Positions 21,559 through 33,508 are shown, counted from the first letter of the stretch. The stretch is DNA of 64,000 bases from Elymus sibiricus (GCA_039707655.1 CM077672.1:200360537-200424536), one strand, 5' to 3'. Translations and numbers: made by a program. The notes: a model not told the origin generated them from the letters alone.

Positions 21559-22882
21559 GCAAGCAAAACCCCCTTGATCATCAGATATCGCCCATTCTTT
21601 CTCTCTTATGCTTGCATTAGAATTGCTTTTGTTGTTGCTCTGATAGCTCCTATTCTGTTGCATATCCTGTTTTCGTCACCAACTGTTGATACCTACCTGC
21701 TGTCCTATGATGCTTAGTTAGCTATGTTGTTGATCCATCTGTGGCCCTTCACCCTTGTCCGTTTGCCATGCTTGTTATCGGGCCGTGATCACTCTGGGTG
21801 ATGATCACGGAAATGTTTACATATTGCAATACTTTAAACTGTTAAAGTCGGGTCGGCTCCAAGAGTGCCCGCGAGAGAATAATATTAAAGACGGGTCGAA
21901 TCCAAGAGCACCCGCGAGTGGTATTGTGGCGGAATGACAGGGCAGGCAGAGACCACCTAGAAGAGAGGTGGGCCTGGTCCCTGGTCGGGTCCGTGTGTTA
22001 CCAAGTCGGAGCGACAGGGATCCTGTTCGTCTCCGCAAGTTACTAAACACGCCTAACAGATTTGGGTATTTGATCTGAGTTGGCTACGTGCCTATACGCA
22101 CTACCACCACGTGGGATAATTGTTTAATGGGGCCCTCTACATCGTATGTATCAGCCGAAAGCTCTTCAGATGTCACAGCTCAGGGACGCGGGCTGATCGT
22201 TGGGGTGGGTTGGTTACGTCACTTGTCTATACAGTGTCGCGCCTGGGCCCCGACCAGCCACGTAACGTGCAGGAGTGCAAAGGGCGATGGCCCAAGACCC
22301 CTTCGCACTTAGGATTTATACCGGCATGTTGACCTCTCTGCTGAGCCTAGGTAGGACTGCGTCGTGTCGATCACCCTAGGTCGGGCATTACCCAGCAAGT
22401 GTGTCCGGCCAGATGTAATCGAGCGTGTTGGGTAACAGTAGTGCACCCCTGCAGGGAAGTTATGCATTCGAATAGCCGTGTCCACGGTAACAGGACGCTC
22501 GGAGTTGTATCCTGATCTGCTACAACTACAAATGGATATTGTTACAATGCTAAACTGTTACTACTGCTCTCGTGATCACTTTCTCGCAGGGTAGTCGAGG
22601 AAGGATCTCAGGGCATTATTAAAATATAATTACTATTATATGTTACTACACTCTACTCTCTTCTGATGCTGCAAGATTGCTTCAAGATGCTAGTCTTCGT
22701 TAGGCTAGGCCTTTTCCCCCTCTGTTCTGGCATTTCTGCAGTTTAGTCCAAAGATATAGCCCCATTCCTTTGATATCGATGCATAATTACTATAGATTTG
22801 ATGTCAGTCTTGTGAGTAATTTGGATGAGTACTCACGGTTGCTTTGCTATCTCTTTTCCCCATACCCGGTTGCTGCGATCAG

Positions 22883-22953
22883 ACGACGGAGCCCAGGAGC
22901 AGGAGATCCCCGGAGGCACCTACTACTACATTGAGCCCGCCGACCAGGAGTAG
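22883..22953 (+). other. Exon-like terminal segment in the B 5' LTR
   Basis: Preceded by a pyrimidine-rich tract and GCGATCAG, with GAGTACTCAC upstream as a possible branch region. Entering in the phase left by 21558, it reads through QEQEIPGGTYYYIEPADQE to a TAG at 22951-22953. The 3' LTR copy is 57052-57122, nearly identical. Confidence 0.45.
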
Positions 22954-23233
22954 TTCGGAGGCCCTAGGCAGGGGGCCTTCGCCTTTTCAATCAGTGTCGC
23001 TGTTATGCTAGCCTACTTAAGGCAAACTTGACTAACTATGTCTGTACCCAGATATTATTTGTTTGTATGACTTATGTATTCGGGTCCTCGTGACCCCCTG
23101 GTTCGTAATATGGAGATTTATGTTTAAATTTGAGTTTAGAGTTGTGTTGTGATATCTTCCCGTGAGTCTCTGATCTCAAGCGTGCACGTTTGCGTGTATG
23201 ATTAGTGCACGGTCGAGTAGGGGCGTCACAAGT

Positions 23234-23246
23234 TGGTATCAGAGCC
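23234..23246 (+). promoter_or_regulatory. Primer-binding site of B (initiator Met tRNA type)
   Basis: TGGTATCAGAGCC, three bases after the 5' LTR, complementary to plant initiator-Met tRNA. Confidence 0.85.
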
Positions 23247-23926
23247 GACTGCCTGTAGGAAGCCCCCTTTCCAACTCCTTGGTCGAAGTTGAGTCTAGTC
23301 TTTGAAAAACTATTTTACTAACATTGTTGTGTGGCTTACGGGCCCACATCGCAAATGAATGGGATTAGGATCTTTTATTCCGCACCTTTACTCTGGGATT
23401 TTGATCTCTCTTCTTTTCGGGTTAAAGATTTTGCTAACTCTGACGCTAGGCTCTCGTAACCAATTTTCTCCCGGAGAGCCACTTGATACTGATGTTCTCG
23501 TTACTCTTGAAGTACCAGATGGTTAGGAAGACACTCTCTGATGAATCCCCAAGGCCCTTGTGCCCACCGCTCTTGCAATTCTTTACCATCGATAAATCCC
23601 TGTGGATAAATGCACATAATTGCCGTTCATACATTCATCCCCAGTTGCTCAAGTGTTTCACAAAATACTTCGTATTGCTAATCGATCTTCCGATAATCCT
23701 CTACAACCTATTACTCTGGAAACTCTTGACTGCCTGCACTATGGCTAATTCCATATGTCAAGTAATCTTCGTTGACATCCTTTGCCATTATCATTCTGAG
23801 TCCCTCAATTCAATATGGTCGCGAATACTTGCTATTATCAATTGATTCCAAGAATTCGTCCTTCTGGATCAGACGTCATTCTGGACATGAGCTGGATCTC
23901 GACAAATCAAACCTTCATTGATTGTC
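23247..23926 (+). other. B interior, left remnant
   Basis: No intact ORF longer than 120 codons. The sequence is probably degenerate gag/pol, judged only from its position between the primer-binding site and the insertion of C. One stretch near 23876 (TCATTCTGGACATGAGCTGG) resembles the ILGMDWL region after the protease, but frames are lost. Confidence 0.4.
23922..23926 (+). repeat. Left target-site duplication of C
   Basis: TTGTC, repeated exactly at 33504-33508. Confidence 0.9.
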
Positions 23927-25021
23927 TATAGGAGATATGCCCTGGAGGCAATGATAAATGTTATTGTTTATCTCCATGCTAATAATTATGTTTATGTTCC
24001 ACGCTATAACTGCTATGGTTCTCGAGTCTGCAATAACCACGAGGCTCGGAGGAAGACTCATATGCACGTGTGGAATAATAAACAGTAAAAAGTATTCCTA
24101 GTCTGGCCTCTAAGACTAGCTCAAGTGTTGCATGATGGTTCTGTTTTTCTGATCATGGGCATGACTATGCCGGCAACTTTGAGGGCACAATGTTGGTAGA
24201 ACACTTGTGTCGAATCGACCCGAATTGATGTTATGCTATGAGATACATTCGTCACAAGTTAATGGTTAATAACACAGAGATGGTTTACGTTTGCATAATT
24301 CCTTAGACCATGAGAGTATCGAGTTTCTTCATGCTTGCTTCATGAACTTTGGGTTTTGTTAAACGTCATCCGTAAATGGGTGGCTATTACGGCAGCTTAC
24401 GGGTTCATGGAAAAGTGTGTCAAGGAACTTGATAGCTCAAGATTGGGATTTGCTCCTCCGACGATGTAGAGATATTCTCGGGCCCTCTCGGTGTTACGGT
24501 TTCCATCATCGTCTGGCCAGACACATTGTGATTTGATCACTGGGATGCCGGAACGCGGAAACGAGAAAAGAGAACAAAACCGGTAACGAGGTAACTTGCA
24601 TAGTGGACAAGTTGTTGATCCACGGGGATGCGATAAATCTCACCTCGGGTTTTGTAACATATCGCGAAGCAACAGGAATAGCACACGGCAATTGGAGGTT
24701 CACTCGAATATTCATTCGTGTGGGTATAGGGGTCAATATGGGTGTCCACGGCTCCGATGTTGATCATTGATCGGAAAGAGTTCCGGTCATGTCTATACTT
24801 CACCGAAACTATAGGGTCACATGCTTAAGTTTCATCTATCTGCTGAATACTAGACAGGGAGTCTGAGAGAAAATCACCGAAAAAGTTTCGGACGAAACGG
24901 AAACGTTCCGGAGAGGATATCGGAATAGTTCCGGTAAAACTGAAAAGTTGTTTCAGGGTATTCCATTAAGTCAAATTGGTTCCGGCACATGTCTGGAAAT
25001 TCTTGGAGGGTGCCAGAATCG

Positions 25022-25034
25022 TTCTGGAAACTTC
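25022..25034 (+). promoter_or_regulatory. Heat-shock-type element in the C 5' LTR
   Basis: TTCTGGAAACTTC is a perfect TTCnnGAAnnTTC three-unit element, the site bound by plant heat-shock factors, about 450 bp upstream of the TATA box. It is unchanged in the 3' LTR at 32460-32472. Function not shown. Confidence 0.45.
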
Positions 25035-25474
25035 TGGGATTTTTCCGGAGGAAAAACCGGAAATGTTCCGGAGCAGCCGGAACCGCTTTGGTAGCTTTTC
25101 GCTGAAGAAAAACATTGTTCCGGAATTGTTTCGGAATGTGTTCAAAATTGTTTTGGTGGGTACTGGAATTGTTCTAGGCACACATAAATAATTTGGGATT
25201 TAACGGACGCAGAAAAATGTCTTCATGAATAGTGAAAGTGCTTTTTGGATATTTTTGGAAAGCACCTTTTGGGATGTTTCCCAAAAGGTTTCTAGAGGAC
25301 TTGTGAGCCAAGGAAGCTCCTCATGGGGGGACCCATCAAGGGGTGGCCGGCCACATGTGGTGCTCCATCATGGACCCCCACTTGTCTCATGGCTTCACCT
25401 TTATGCCCTTGTGAAGGACTTCTTTTATGTGCATGTTGGGTTTTATTATAAAACCACCCTACCCCTTGGCTTTC

Positions 25475-25484
25475 CTATAAATAG
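25475..25484 (+). promoter_or_regulatory. TATA box of the C 5' LTR
   Basis: CTATAAATAG in a typical copia context followed by a purine-rich stretch; the copy in the 3' LTR is at 32914-32923. Confidence 0.7.
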
Positions 25485-25707
25485 AGGTGGAGGGGATGCT
25501 CTCCACACTCACTCTTTGCTCACATACAAATGCCATGCTCGTCTGGCTCTCTCTCTCCCTCCCACGAAAAGAGTTTTCGTAGAGCAGAAAGGTTGTCTGG
25601 GTTCCGGTGGGAACTAGTTCTGGACGGCGAAGCCCTGCCGGATAGATGACACCGTATGTGTGGAACTCTGTAGTGACATCGTTGTTTCAGTCTTAGTTCG
25701 AGAGTGC

Positions 25708-25862
25708 CTCCCGAAGGGCTGTCCAAGTGACTATTCGAGTTTCGAGGGTCCTCCCGAAGGGCTGTCCGATTGACCGTCCGAGTTTCGAAGGTCCTCCCGA
25801 AGGGCTGTCCGCGACACCGTCCGAGGGACTGTCCGACCGCCTCCCGGAGGGCTGTCCGAGGG
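25708..25862 (+). repeat. Four ~43-bp tandem repeats in the C 5' LTR
   Basis: CTCCCGAAGGGCTGTCC starts at 25708, 25751 and 25794, with a variant at 25841 (spacing 43, 43, 47). The 3' LTR has the same array at about 33146-33301. It lies downstream of the TATA box, so it would be in the RNA. Confidence 0.75.
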
Positions 25863-26065
25863 GCAGATGTGTGAGTACATCCTCGCGGTTGGGAGGTTGT
25901 AAATCCTAGCTGCGGGGATCTGCACCGCTGTTCGTCATCGACTCTACTTCCGCTGCGCTACGAGTCGGTAACAAAAAGGATCAAAACTTGTATGCAATCT
26001 CCATAGTGGTCCTGGGCTGGTGCGTAGGTCGGAATTTTTTTGTTTTCTACTGCGTTACCCTACAG

Positions 26066-26079
26066 TGGCATCATGAGCC
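26066..26079 (+). promoter_or_regulatory. Degenerate primer-binding site of C
   Basis: TGGCATCATGAGCC directly after the LTR; it differs from the usual TGGTATCAGAGCC by one base and an insertion. Confidence 0.6.
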
Positions 26080-28780
26080 GTGCTATGCGTAGATGCAGGT
26101 TGCGATCTAGAATACATAGAGATGTATGGGTGTTACACAATATAATTTGTAGTAGATGAGTTCTATTACTGAAAATTATTTGTGCGGGTAGCAGATGAAA
26201 TCTGTTACCCGATGTTCTTGTTGCTTCCCTGGAATTTGCATATTTCTGATCTTGATAACAGCATGATGGAGTTTCAAAGTTCTGGCAATCTGCGATCCTG
26301 ATTGATCAATGAAGTGCTAACAGTTCTTTGAATTCCACCATAGTTAAAAAGAAAGATGAAATTTCGCAGACGAAAGGGCAATGCAGATATGATTTGCACG
26401 GGGGTCATGCATATGATGAAGTTTAGTATGGGGCTCGAGATTTAATTATCTCGTGTTTCATACACCCCGCGATGTTAATCTAGCGACTTGAATAATCATA
26501 CTTGATGATAAAACGTTGGTAGCTGCGGTTTGTTCGAAACCTTAGAAGCCACGTAAAATGAAAATTTGCATAAACCGATTAGAGGCGTCTAACTTGGTTT
26601 TGCAGGATGGTTTGCATGTGCATATGATGTGGTATAGCAGTGCTCATATTAATTTGATTATGTATGAGATGACTATATGATGTAAATTAACATGACCTGC
26701 GTGTCATGATTCGGCATGATGGCTGGAGCCATATGATTGTCACTTTAATGACCTGCGTGTCAACCTTAAGTAATGCACTTATTTTATTAGCTATAGAGAT
26801 AGCAATATTATCTGGTGCATCAACAAGGTGGTGGCAATCTTCGTGAAGGTGAACACCGACGTGAATGCCGAAGACGAAGAAATACAAGACTTTTCCGTCA
26901 GAAAGGGCTATACCATATCATGCTATTATGAATTGCCTGAGATGTTTATCCCTTATGATGCACCCTTCTTGATTGCACGGTAGTCGCTTTTTATTAGGGT
27001 GATCTCTCACAAAAATATCAAGTAGATAGTGTTCTCCCAAGTGTAGCACCGTCACGGCACCTATCTTTTCGGGGTGCGCCGTGTCACACGGGTACGAACG
27101 ATTAGTGAAGTGTGAGGCGGGTGAGTTGAGACCTCGCAGCAAGATCACTTGGTTGTCTTGACGTTCAGGCATGACCGTCATGAGCTCGGAACACACGCAT
27201 CAAAAGATCAACAAGAATCACATAGAGATGTGATTGGCAAGTTGGCCTACCGGTTGAGATTTTCGTCATCAGTGGTGTTACACCAATGGCAAACAATTGA
27301 AATGCGGGTCTTGTATCACTCACAATCAATTATGAGAGATATTGATTTGAGTGGGAGCACACTGTAAAATTAACTAGTTTAATTCTCAGTGCAATTAATT
27401 ATGAACTTTGTCTAAGTAAAATTTGCATAAATAGTTATAGAACAATGGCTCGCGTTTCCACCTTCCCTATTAAAATTGAATAAGCTGTTAAATATCTGGT
27501 TAAAACTTTACGGTTGGTAACGTAATGTGAGGATTGTCCTCAAGAGTGCCGAGAAGGACTTTGTCCTATCGCATGTTTTTGGTATTCTCCCGGTAATGCT
27601 ATGGAAAATGTGACTCTCGTCCTTCGATCCAAAAGCTAGAATTCCGTTACGGTCAAGTGGAATATGTTTGCTTCCATGAGATCCGAACTTCAAAAGTTTG
27701 GGATAGCTATGTGATATTCATGGAACTGAAAATCATTTTCAGACACAAACAAAGGCTAAAAGATATGTGATATCCAAAGCAATGTTTGTTTTGCAAACTA
27801 TTAGTAAAAGTTACTATGCATTTGACTAATAACAGAGGGATCCAGTAGAACGCCTGTCATATGATGAAGGTGAATAAAACAACAACTTAAAGGAAATGTT
27901 CAAAGGGTGTTAGTGTGACTTACACACCTAGGAAGTCCGGGGCTAACGCCACTCTTAAGTTGGATGCTTCTTCTGAGAGTAGAAGAAATACTGAAAGTTA
28001 AACTATTAGAAGTATAAAGGCAAAAAGAGTGAAGACTGGAATATCCAGCTCATGTATGAATGTCATACAAGTTATTGATGTATAGAAGGCTGGTCAAAGA
28101 TATAATTCTTGGGAATTATGATTAAACATGTTAATCACTGATTCTTGGGTATTGTGAGTTGATCACAGAGATACCCGCTCGATTGCATTCCATTGCAATT
28201 CGATGCAAGAACTACTACGGCCTAAAAGACTAGCCGGAAATGAGGTTTAAAATACATGTTGGGAACATAGTAAAAGTTTCTATGCCTTCCATCGGTGTAT
28301 TACCTATGTATTTATTTTTCATAATTCATTTCAGAGTTTTATACACTCTAGCCCATTGCATAAGGTATCTTGCAAGAAGGTTGTTCATAAGAGAACTTTT
28401 GATGTTCGGTGTTATGAATAACATAAGGGCCATACTTTCATTATGAATGAGATGTATGTTATGAATATTGATAATAATACATCACCTCTGTATTTACTTT
28501 CATAAATCATTTTTGAGTTTTATACACTCTAGCCCATTTGCATAATGTTTGTTGCAAGAGTGTTGTTCATGAAAGAACAATTGTTGTTCGGAATCATGAA
28601 TAACATAAGGGCCATGCTTCCATCGTGGATGGGATGTATGTTGTGAATATTGATGGTAATATGATACATCCATAACACTGACACTTAATGTCGCAAGACT
28701 AATAAAATACCACACATGTGTGGCACTGCATTTGGTCACATTGGAGAAACCCGCATGGAGAAATTCCATTATGATGGATT
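26080..28780 (+). other. C interior, gag-side region without intact ORF
   Basis: By position this should hold leader and gag. I see no open frame above 75 codons on the plus strand and no clear gag or CCHC motif. An AGTGGGAGCA sequence (27350-27359) matches the polypurine tract core. Two related ~280-bp stretches (near 28260-28450 and 28490-28690, both with GTTTTATACACTCTAGCCCA) form a diverged direct repeat. Confidence 0.5.
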
Positions 28781-31026
28781 TTGAAGTCGTTTGATTATGA
28801 ATCATCTGACACTTGCAACTTCCCTCCAAAAAGTGAAGTGACTGAAATACCGTTCACAGGCCATAAGGAACGAGCAACGAACTTATTGGTGATCATACAT
28901 TTTGATGTATGTAGTCCGATAAATGTTGTTGCTAGTAGTGGATTTTATCTATCTTCAAAATGAGTCAAGTAGATATATGGATATTTACTTGATGAGACGA
29001 AAGTCTGGATCTTTTGAAATCATTCGAAAGGTTTTCAAAATGAAGTACAAATTATTGTAACAAGAAAATTATGTTTCTGCAATTGGATTGCGGAAAGAAA
29101 TATTTGAGTTACAAGTTTAGCGAATGTCTGATGAGTTGTGAAAGGAGTTTCATAACTTACACCTCCCGGAACTCCACTGTGAGTGGAATGTCTGTGAAGA
29201 TGTAATCAAACCATTCATGACTGTGTAAGATCAAAGATGACATAAATCAATTTGCCATTATTCCTTTTAAAGTAATGCTTTAGAGACTACGGCTTTTACA
29301 CTGAAAAGAGCGCCATCAGGTCTGTTGAAATGACACCATGGTATGGTAAGCCCAACCATGCCTTGTCTTTTCTTAACATTTGGAATATGGGGCTTGTGTA
29401 AAATATTTACAAACCTATTCCAAATCAGACAAGTACTACTTTGTAGGTTATCCTAAGTAATTGGGAATTCCTCCACCACTATACCGAGGCAAAAAGTTTG
29501 CCACCAAAAACGGTATGCTTTTAAAGAGAATGGTTCTTGCAAAAAGGTGAGTGGGAGAACAGTGCAACTCGACAAGATAACAGTATCTTCGTCATCAGAT
29601 CAAAGGAAAGAAACCTTGGAAGTAATTCCAGAGTTTCCTACTGCGACTGATACGGAAGTCTCTACAATAAAATGTATGGCCTTCTGTCGAACTTGCAGCT
29701 GAACCACGTAGGCAAAACTCGTGCAAACCTCTCAGGTGCGCAAGCGAGATATTGTTGTTAGACAACAGTATACCTATGATACACAAGGAAGCGTTGATGG
29801 GCCCTGACTCCGGAATTGGCTAAATGCCAATACAATCTGAGATAGTTTCCATATAAGTGATTCAAGATTAAAATCTTGTTACACCTTTCGGAAGACTTAG
29901 AGTCTAACAAACATTAATGGAACTATAAACTGATGTGGATAAAATGTTTTATCCATAAAGCTCGACTTGTTGCAATAACAAGTTCAAGGAGTTGACTACG
30001 ATGAGGTTATCTCACCGTAGCGATGCTTAAAGTCAGATCGGGTTAAACTAGCAATTAATACATATTTCAATCTTGAGATATGATACATGGATGCCAAAAG
30101 GATTTCCATGTGATGGAAATGCAACCTAGGACTTGCATGTGATACAGTCCAAGGTATTTTGTCAATCCAGAGGATGCTAGTAAGTATGCAAACTTCAGAG
30201 TTCCAGCAATGGACAGAAGAGAGCAAAATGGAGTTGGAATCTTCGTTTTGATGAAATAGTCAAAAGAGTTTGATTTCATCAATGGATAACGAAGATGCTT
30301 GTGGTTTCAAGAAAGTAAGTGGGAGCATAATAATATTTCTAAAAACTTTGTGCGCTTGACACATTGTTGATTGGAAATAAAATAAATTTCTTGACACAAA
30401 TTAGGACTTCATTAAAAATAGTTTTTGATGAAGTGCTTGGGCTAAATAGCCTTGACATTAGGCATATTTATCTACGAGATAAAATTGCCTAATAGGCTAA
30501 AGCCAAAAAATACATATTGACAAGATGCTAAAACTTTTGAGCATTAAAACGCCAAGGAGTGATTCTTGCCGAAGTCACATGGAAAGGGTTTTTGCAAGAC
30601 TCGGTGTCCCAAAACACTAATGAGCAAAATACATGCTGGAGATTCCACACACTTTCGTGTTTGGATTAATCATGTATTCCATGGTATGTAAAACAACCAG
30701 ATATGTCCAGTACTCCCAAGGAGTTGCGAGTATAGATACCATAGTGATCAAAGTTCTGATCATGGGACAACAGTGAAAAAATGTCATTAAGTACTAAAGT
30801 AGCACTGATGACATGTTTTCTCGCAAGCAGAGATTATGAAGTGCTCGTTGTAAGTGATTACATCGATACAGTCTTCATCAATGCTCCATGCGATTTTCGA
30901 TTTAAGTTAAGGGTTTTGTGTAATACACAATATGGTGGCACGGTGTTTGGAAATCGTTCCAAACAGGTTAGTGTGGAGAATTCTATAACAAAGGCTAAGT
31001 ATGTTGCCGCTTTCATAGCAACATAG
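28781..31026 (+). pseudogene. Copia pol remnant: pre-integrase, integrase, RNase H fragments
   Basis: At 28781-28963 a fragment including TPFTGH-like PFTGHKERATNLL and FDVCSPINVV corresponds to the pre-integrase/integrase start. Around 29370-29560 broken frames give VGYPK, PPLYREAK and similar pieces of the integrase-RT linker. At 30781-31026 a fragment (DYIDTVFINAP, then SKQVSVENSITKAKYVAA) corresponds to RNase H. In-frame stops are frequent between these landmarks and I could not find the RT catalytic motif. It is not functional. Confidence 0.7.
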
Positions 31027-31353
31027 AAGATGTTGAATCGTACAGTTCATTCATGAACTTAGTATGATTCCAAGATGGCTTTGGTCAATGGAACACTATT
31101 GAAGATAGTTGCTCCATAGCTCAGTCTGAGGAATCAAGGTTCGACCAGTGATTCACATACATACAAAGCCAAGTCCACACAAAATATGAATTTTGTGAAA
31201 GCGTGAAAACGCGAGGATATGCAAAGATACACACGGAGCTGAAGTTGTCAGATCCGTTGGACATCAGGCTATACCACAAGCGAAGCATTTTTTACACCGG
31301 TATGCCATAGGTGTAAAGTGCATTAGCATTGACTAGATTATTGACTCTAGTGC

Positions 31354-31364
31354 AAGTGGGAGTC
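31354..31364 (+). promoter_or_regulatory. Polypurine tract of C
   Basis: AAGTGGGAGTC directly before the 3' LTR. Related copies are at 27350, 29550 and 30317. Confidence 0.75.
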
Positions 31365-33503
31365 TGTAGGAGATATGCCCTAGAGGCAATGATAAATGTT
31401 ATTGTTTATCTCCATGCTCATAATTATGTTAATGTTCCATGCTATAACTGCTATGGTTCTCGAGTCCGCAATAACCACGAGGCTCGGAGGAAGACTCATA
31501 TGCACGTGTGGAATAATAAACGGTAAAAAGTATTCCTAGTCTGGCCTCTAAGACTAGCTCAAGTGTTGCATGATGGTTCTGTTTTCCTGATCATGGGCAT
31601 GACTATGCCGGCAACTTTGAGGGCACAATGTTGGTAGAACACTTGTGTTGAATCGACCCGAATTGATGTTATGCTATGAGATACATTCATCACAAGTTAA
31701 TGGTTAATAACACAGAGATGGTTTACGTTTGCATAATTCCTTAGACCATGAGAATATCGAGTTTCTTCATGCTTGCTTCATGAACTTTGGGGTTTGTTAA
31801 ACGTCATCCGTAAATGGGTGGCTATTACGGCGGCTTACGGGTTCATGGAAAAGTGTGTCAAGGAACTTGATAGCTCAAGATTGGGATTTGCTCCTCCGAC
31901 GATGGAGAGATATTCTCGGGCCCTCTCGGTGTTACAGTATCCATCATCGTCTGGCCAAACACATTGTGATTTGATCACTGGGATGCCGGAACGTGGAAAC
32001 GAGAAAAGAGAACAAAACCGGTAACGAGGTAACTTGCATAGTGGACAAGTTGTTGATCCACGGGGATGCAATAAATCTCACCTCGGGTTTTGTAACATAT
32101 CGCGAAGCAACAGGAATAGCACACGGCAACTGGAGGTTCACTCGAATATTCATTCGTGTGGGTATATGGGTCAATATGGGTGTCCACGGCTCCGATGTTG
32201 ATCATTGATCGGAAAGAGTTCCGGTCATGTCTATACTTCACCGAACCTATAGGGTCACACGCTTAAGGTTCATCTATCTGATGAATACTAGACAGGGAGT
32301 CTAAGAGAAAATCACCGAAAAAGTTTCGGACGAAACGGAAACGTTTCGGAGAGGATATTGGAATAGTTCCGGTAAAACTGAAAAGTTGTTTCAGGGTATT
32401 CCATTAAGTCAAATTGGTTCCGACACATGTCTGGAAATTCTTGGAGGGTGCCAGAATCGTTCTGGAAACTTCTGGGATTTTTCCGGAGGAAAAACTGGAA
32501 ACGTTCCGGAGCAGCCGGAACCGCTCTGGTAGCTTTTCGCTGAAGAAAAACATTGTTCCGGAATTGTTTCGGAATGCGTTCAAAATTGTTTTGGTGGGTA
32601 CTGGAATTGTTCTAGGCATACAGAAATAATTTGGGATTTAATGGACGTAGAAAAAATGTCTTCGTGAATAGTGAAAGTGCTTTTTGGATATTTTTGGAAA
32701 GCACCTTTTGGGATATTTCGCAAAAGGCTTCTAGAGGACTTGGGAGCCAAGGAAGCTCCTCATGGGGGGACCCATCAAGGGGTGGCCGGCCACATGTGGT
32801 GCTCCATCATGGACCCCCACTTGTCTCATGGCTTCACCTTTATGCCCTTGTGAAGGACTTCTTTTATGTGCATGTTGGGTTTTATTATAAAACCACCCTA
32901 CCCCTTGGCTTTCCTATAAATAGAGGTGGAGGGGCTGCTCTCCACACTCACTCTTTGCTCACATACAAATGCCATGCTCGTCTGGCTCTCTCTCTCCCTC
33001 CCACGAAAAGAGTTTTCGTAGAGCAGAAAGGCTGTCTGGGTTCCGGTGGGAACTAGTTCTGGACGGCGAAGCCCTGCCGGATAGATGACACCGTATGTGT
33101 GCAACTCTGTAGAGACATCATAGTTTCAGTCTTAGTTCGAGAGTGCCTCCCGAAGGGCTGTCCAAGTGACTATTTGAGTTTCGAGGGTCCTCCCGAAGGG
33201 CTGTCCGATTGACCGTCCGAGTTTTGAAGGTCCTCCCGAAGGGCTGTCCGCGACACCGTCCGAGGGACTGTCCGTCCGCCTCCCAGAGGGCTGTCCGAGG
33301 GGCAGATGTGGGAGTACATCCTCGCGGTTGGGAGGTTGTAAATCCTAGCTGCGGGGATCTGCACCGCCGTTCGTCATCGACTCTACTTCCGCTGCGCTAT
33401 GAGTCGGTAACGAAAAGGATCAAACCTTGTATGCAGTCTCCATAGTGGTCCTGGGCTGGTGCGTAGGTCGGAAATTTTTTGTTTTCTGCTGCATTACCCT
33501 ACA
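31365..33503 (+). repeat. 3' LTR of C
   Basis: 2,139 bp, full length, TG...CA. It has the same heat-shock-type element (32460-32472), TATA box (32914-32923) and ~43-bp repeats as the 5' copy. Confidence 0.9.
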
Positions 33504-33508
33504 TTGTC
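33504..33508 (+). repeat. Right target-site duplication of C
   Basis: TTGTC, identical to 23922-23926. Confidence 0.9.

Larger units (their letters stand above)
19627..23230 (+). repeat. 5' LTR of B
   Basis: 3,604 bp. Order: AT-rich start, GC-rich zone (about 20100-20900), a CACTGGGACCCACTAG segment, AT-rich zone, exon-like segment 21484-21558, then a long intron-like stretch with a TGATCAC...GTGATCA inverted repeat near 21785, exon-like segment 22883-22953, and the terminus. Two TATA-like sites are possible (TATTAAAAAG near 20017 and TATAAAAAG at 21075-21083); I cannot choose. It has about 47 bp (about 20103-20149) missing from the 3' LTR. Roughly 3% different from the 3' LTR in a 200-bp sample. 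Confidence 0.85.
23927..26064 (+). repeat. 5' LTR of C
   Basis: 2,138 bp; the first base pair is TA where the 3' copy has TG. It contains a TTCCGG-rich stretch (about 24880-25140), a heat-shock-type element (25022-25034), a TATA box (25475-25484) and four ~43-bp repeats after the presumed start. I counted about 11 differences from the 3' LTR in a ~470-bp sample (roughly 2%). Confidence 0.9.
23927..33503 (+). mobile_element. Element C: copia-type LTR retrotransposon with decayed pol
   Basis: LTRs of 2.14 kb (start TGTAGGAGATATGCCC, end GTTACCCTACA), a perfect 5-bp target duplication, a degenerate Met-type primer-binding site and a clear polypurine tract. The 5.3-kb interior has recognisable copia pol fragments in the right order but with many stops and frameshifts. 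It is inserted in the interior of B. Confidence 0.9.
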
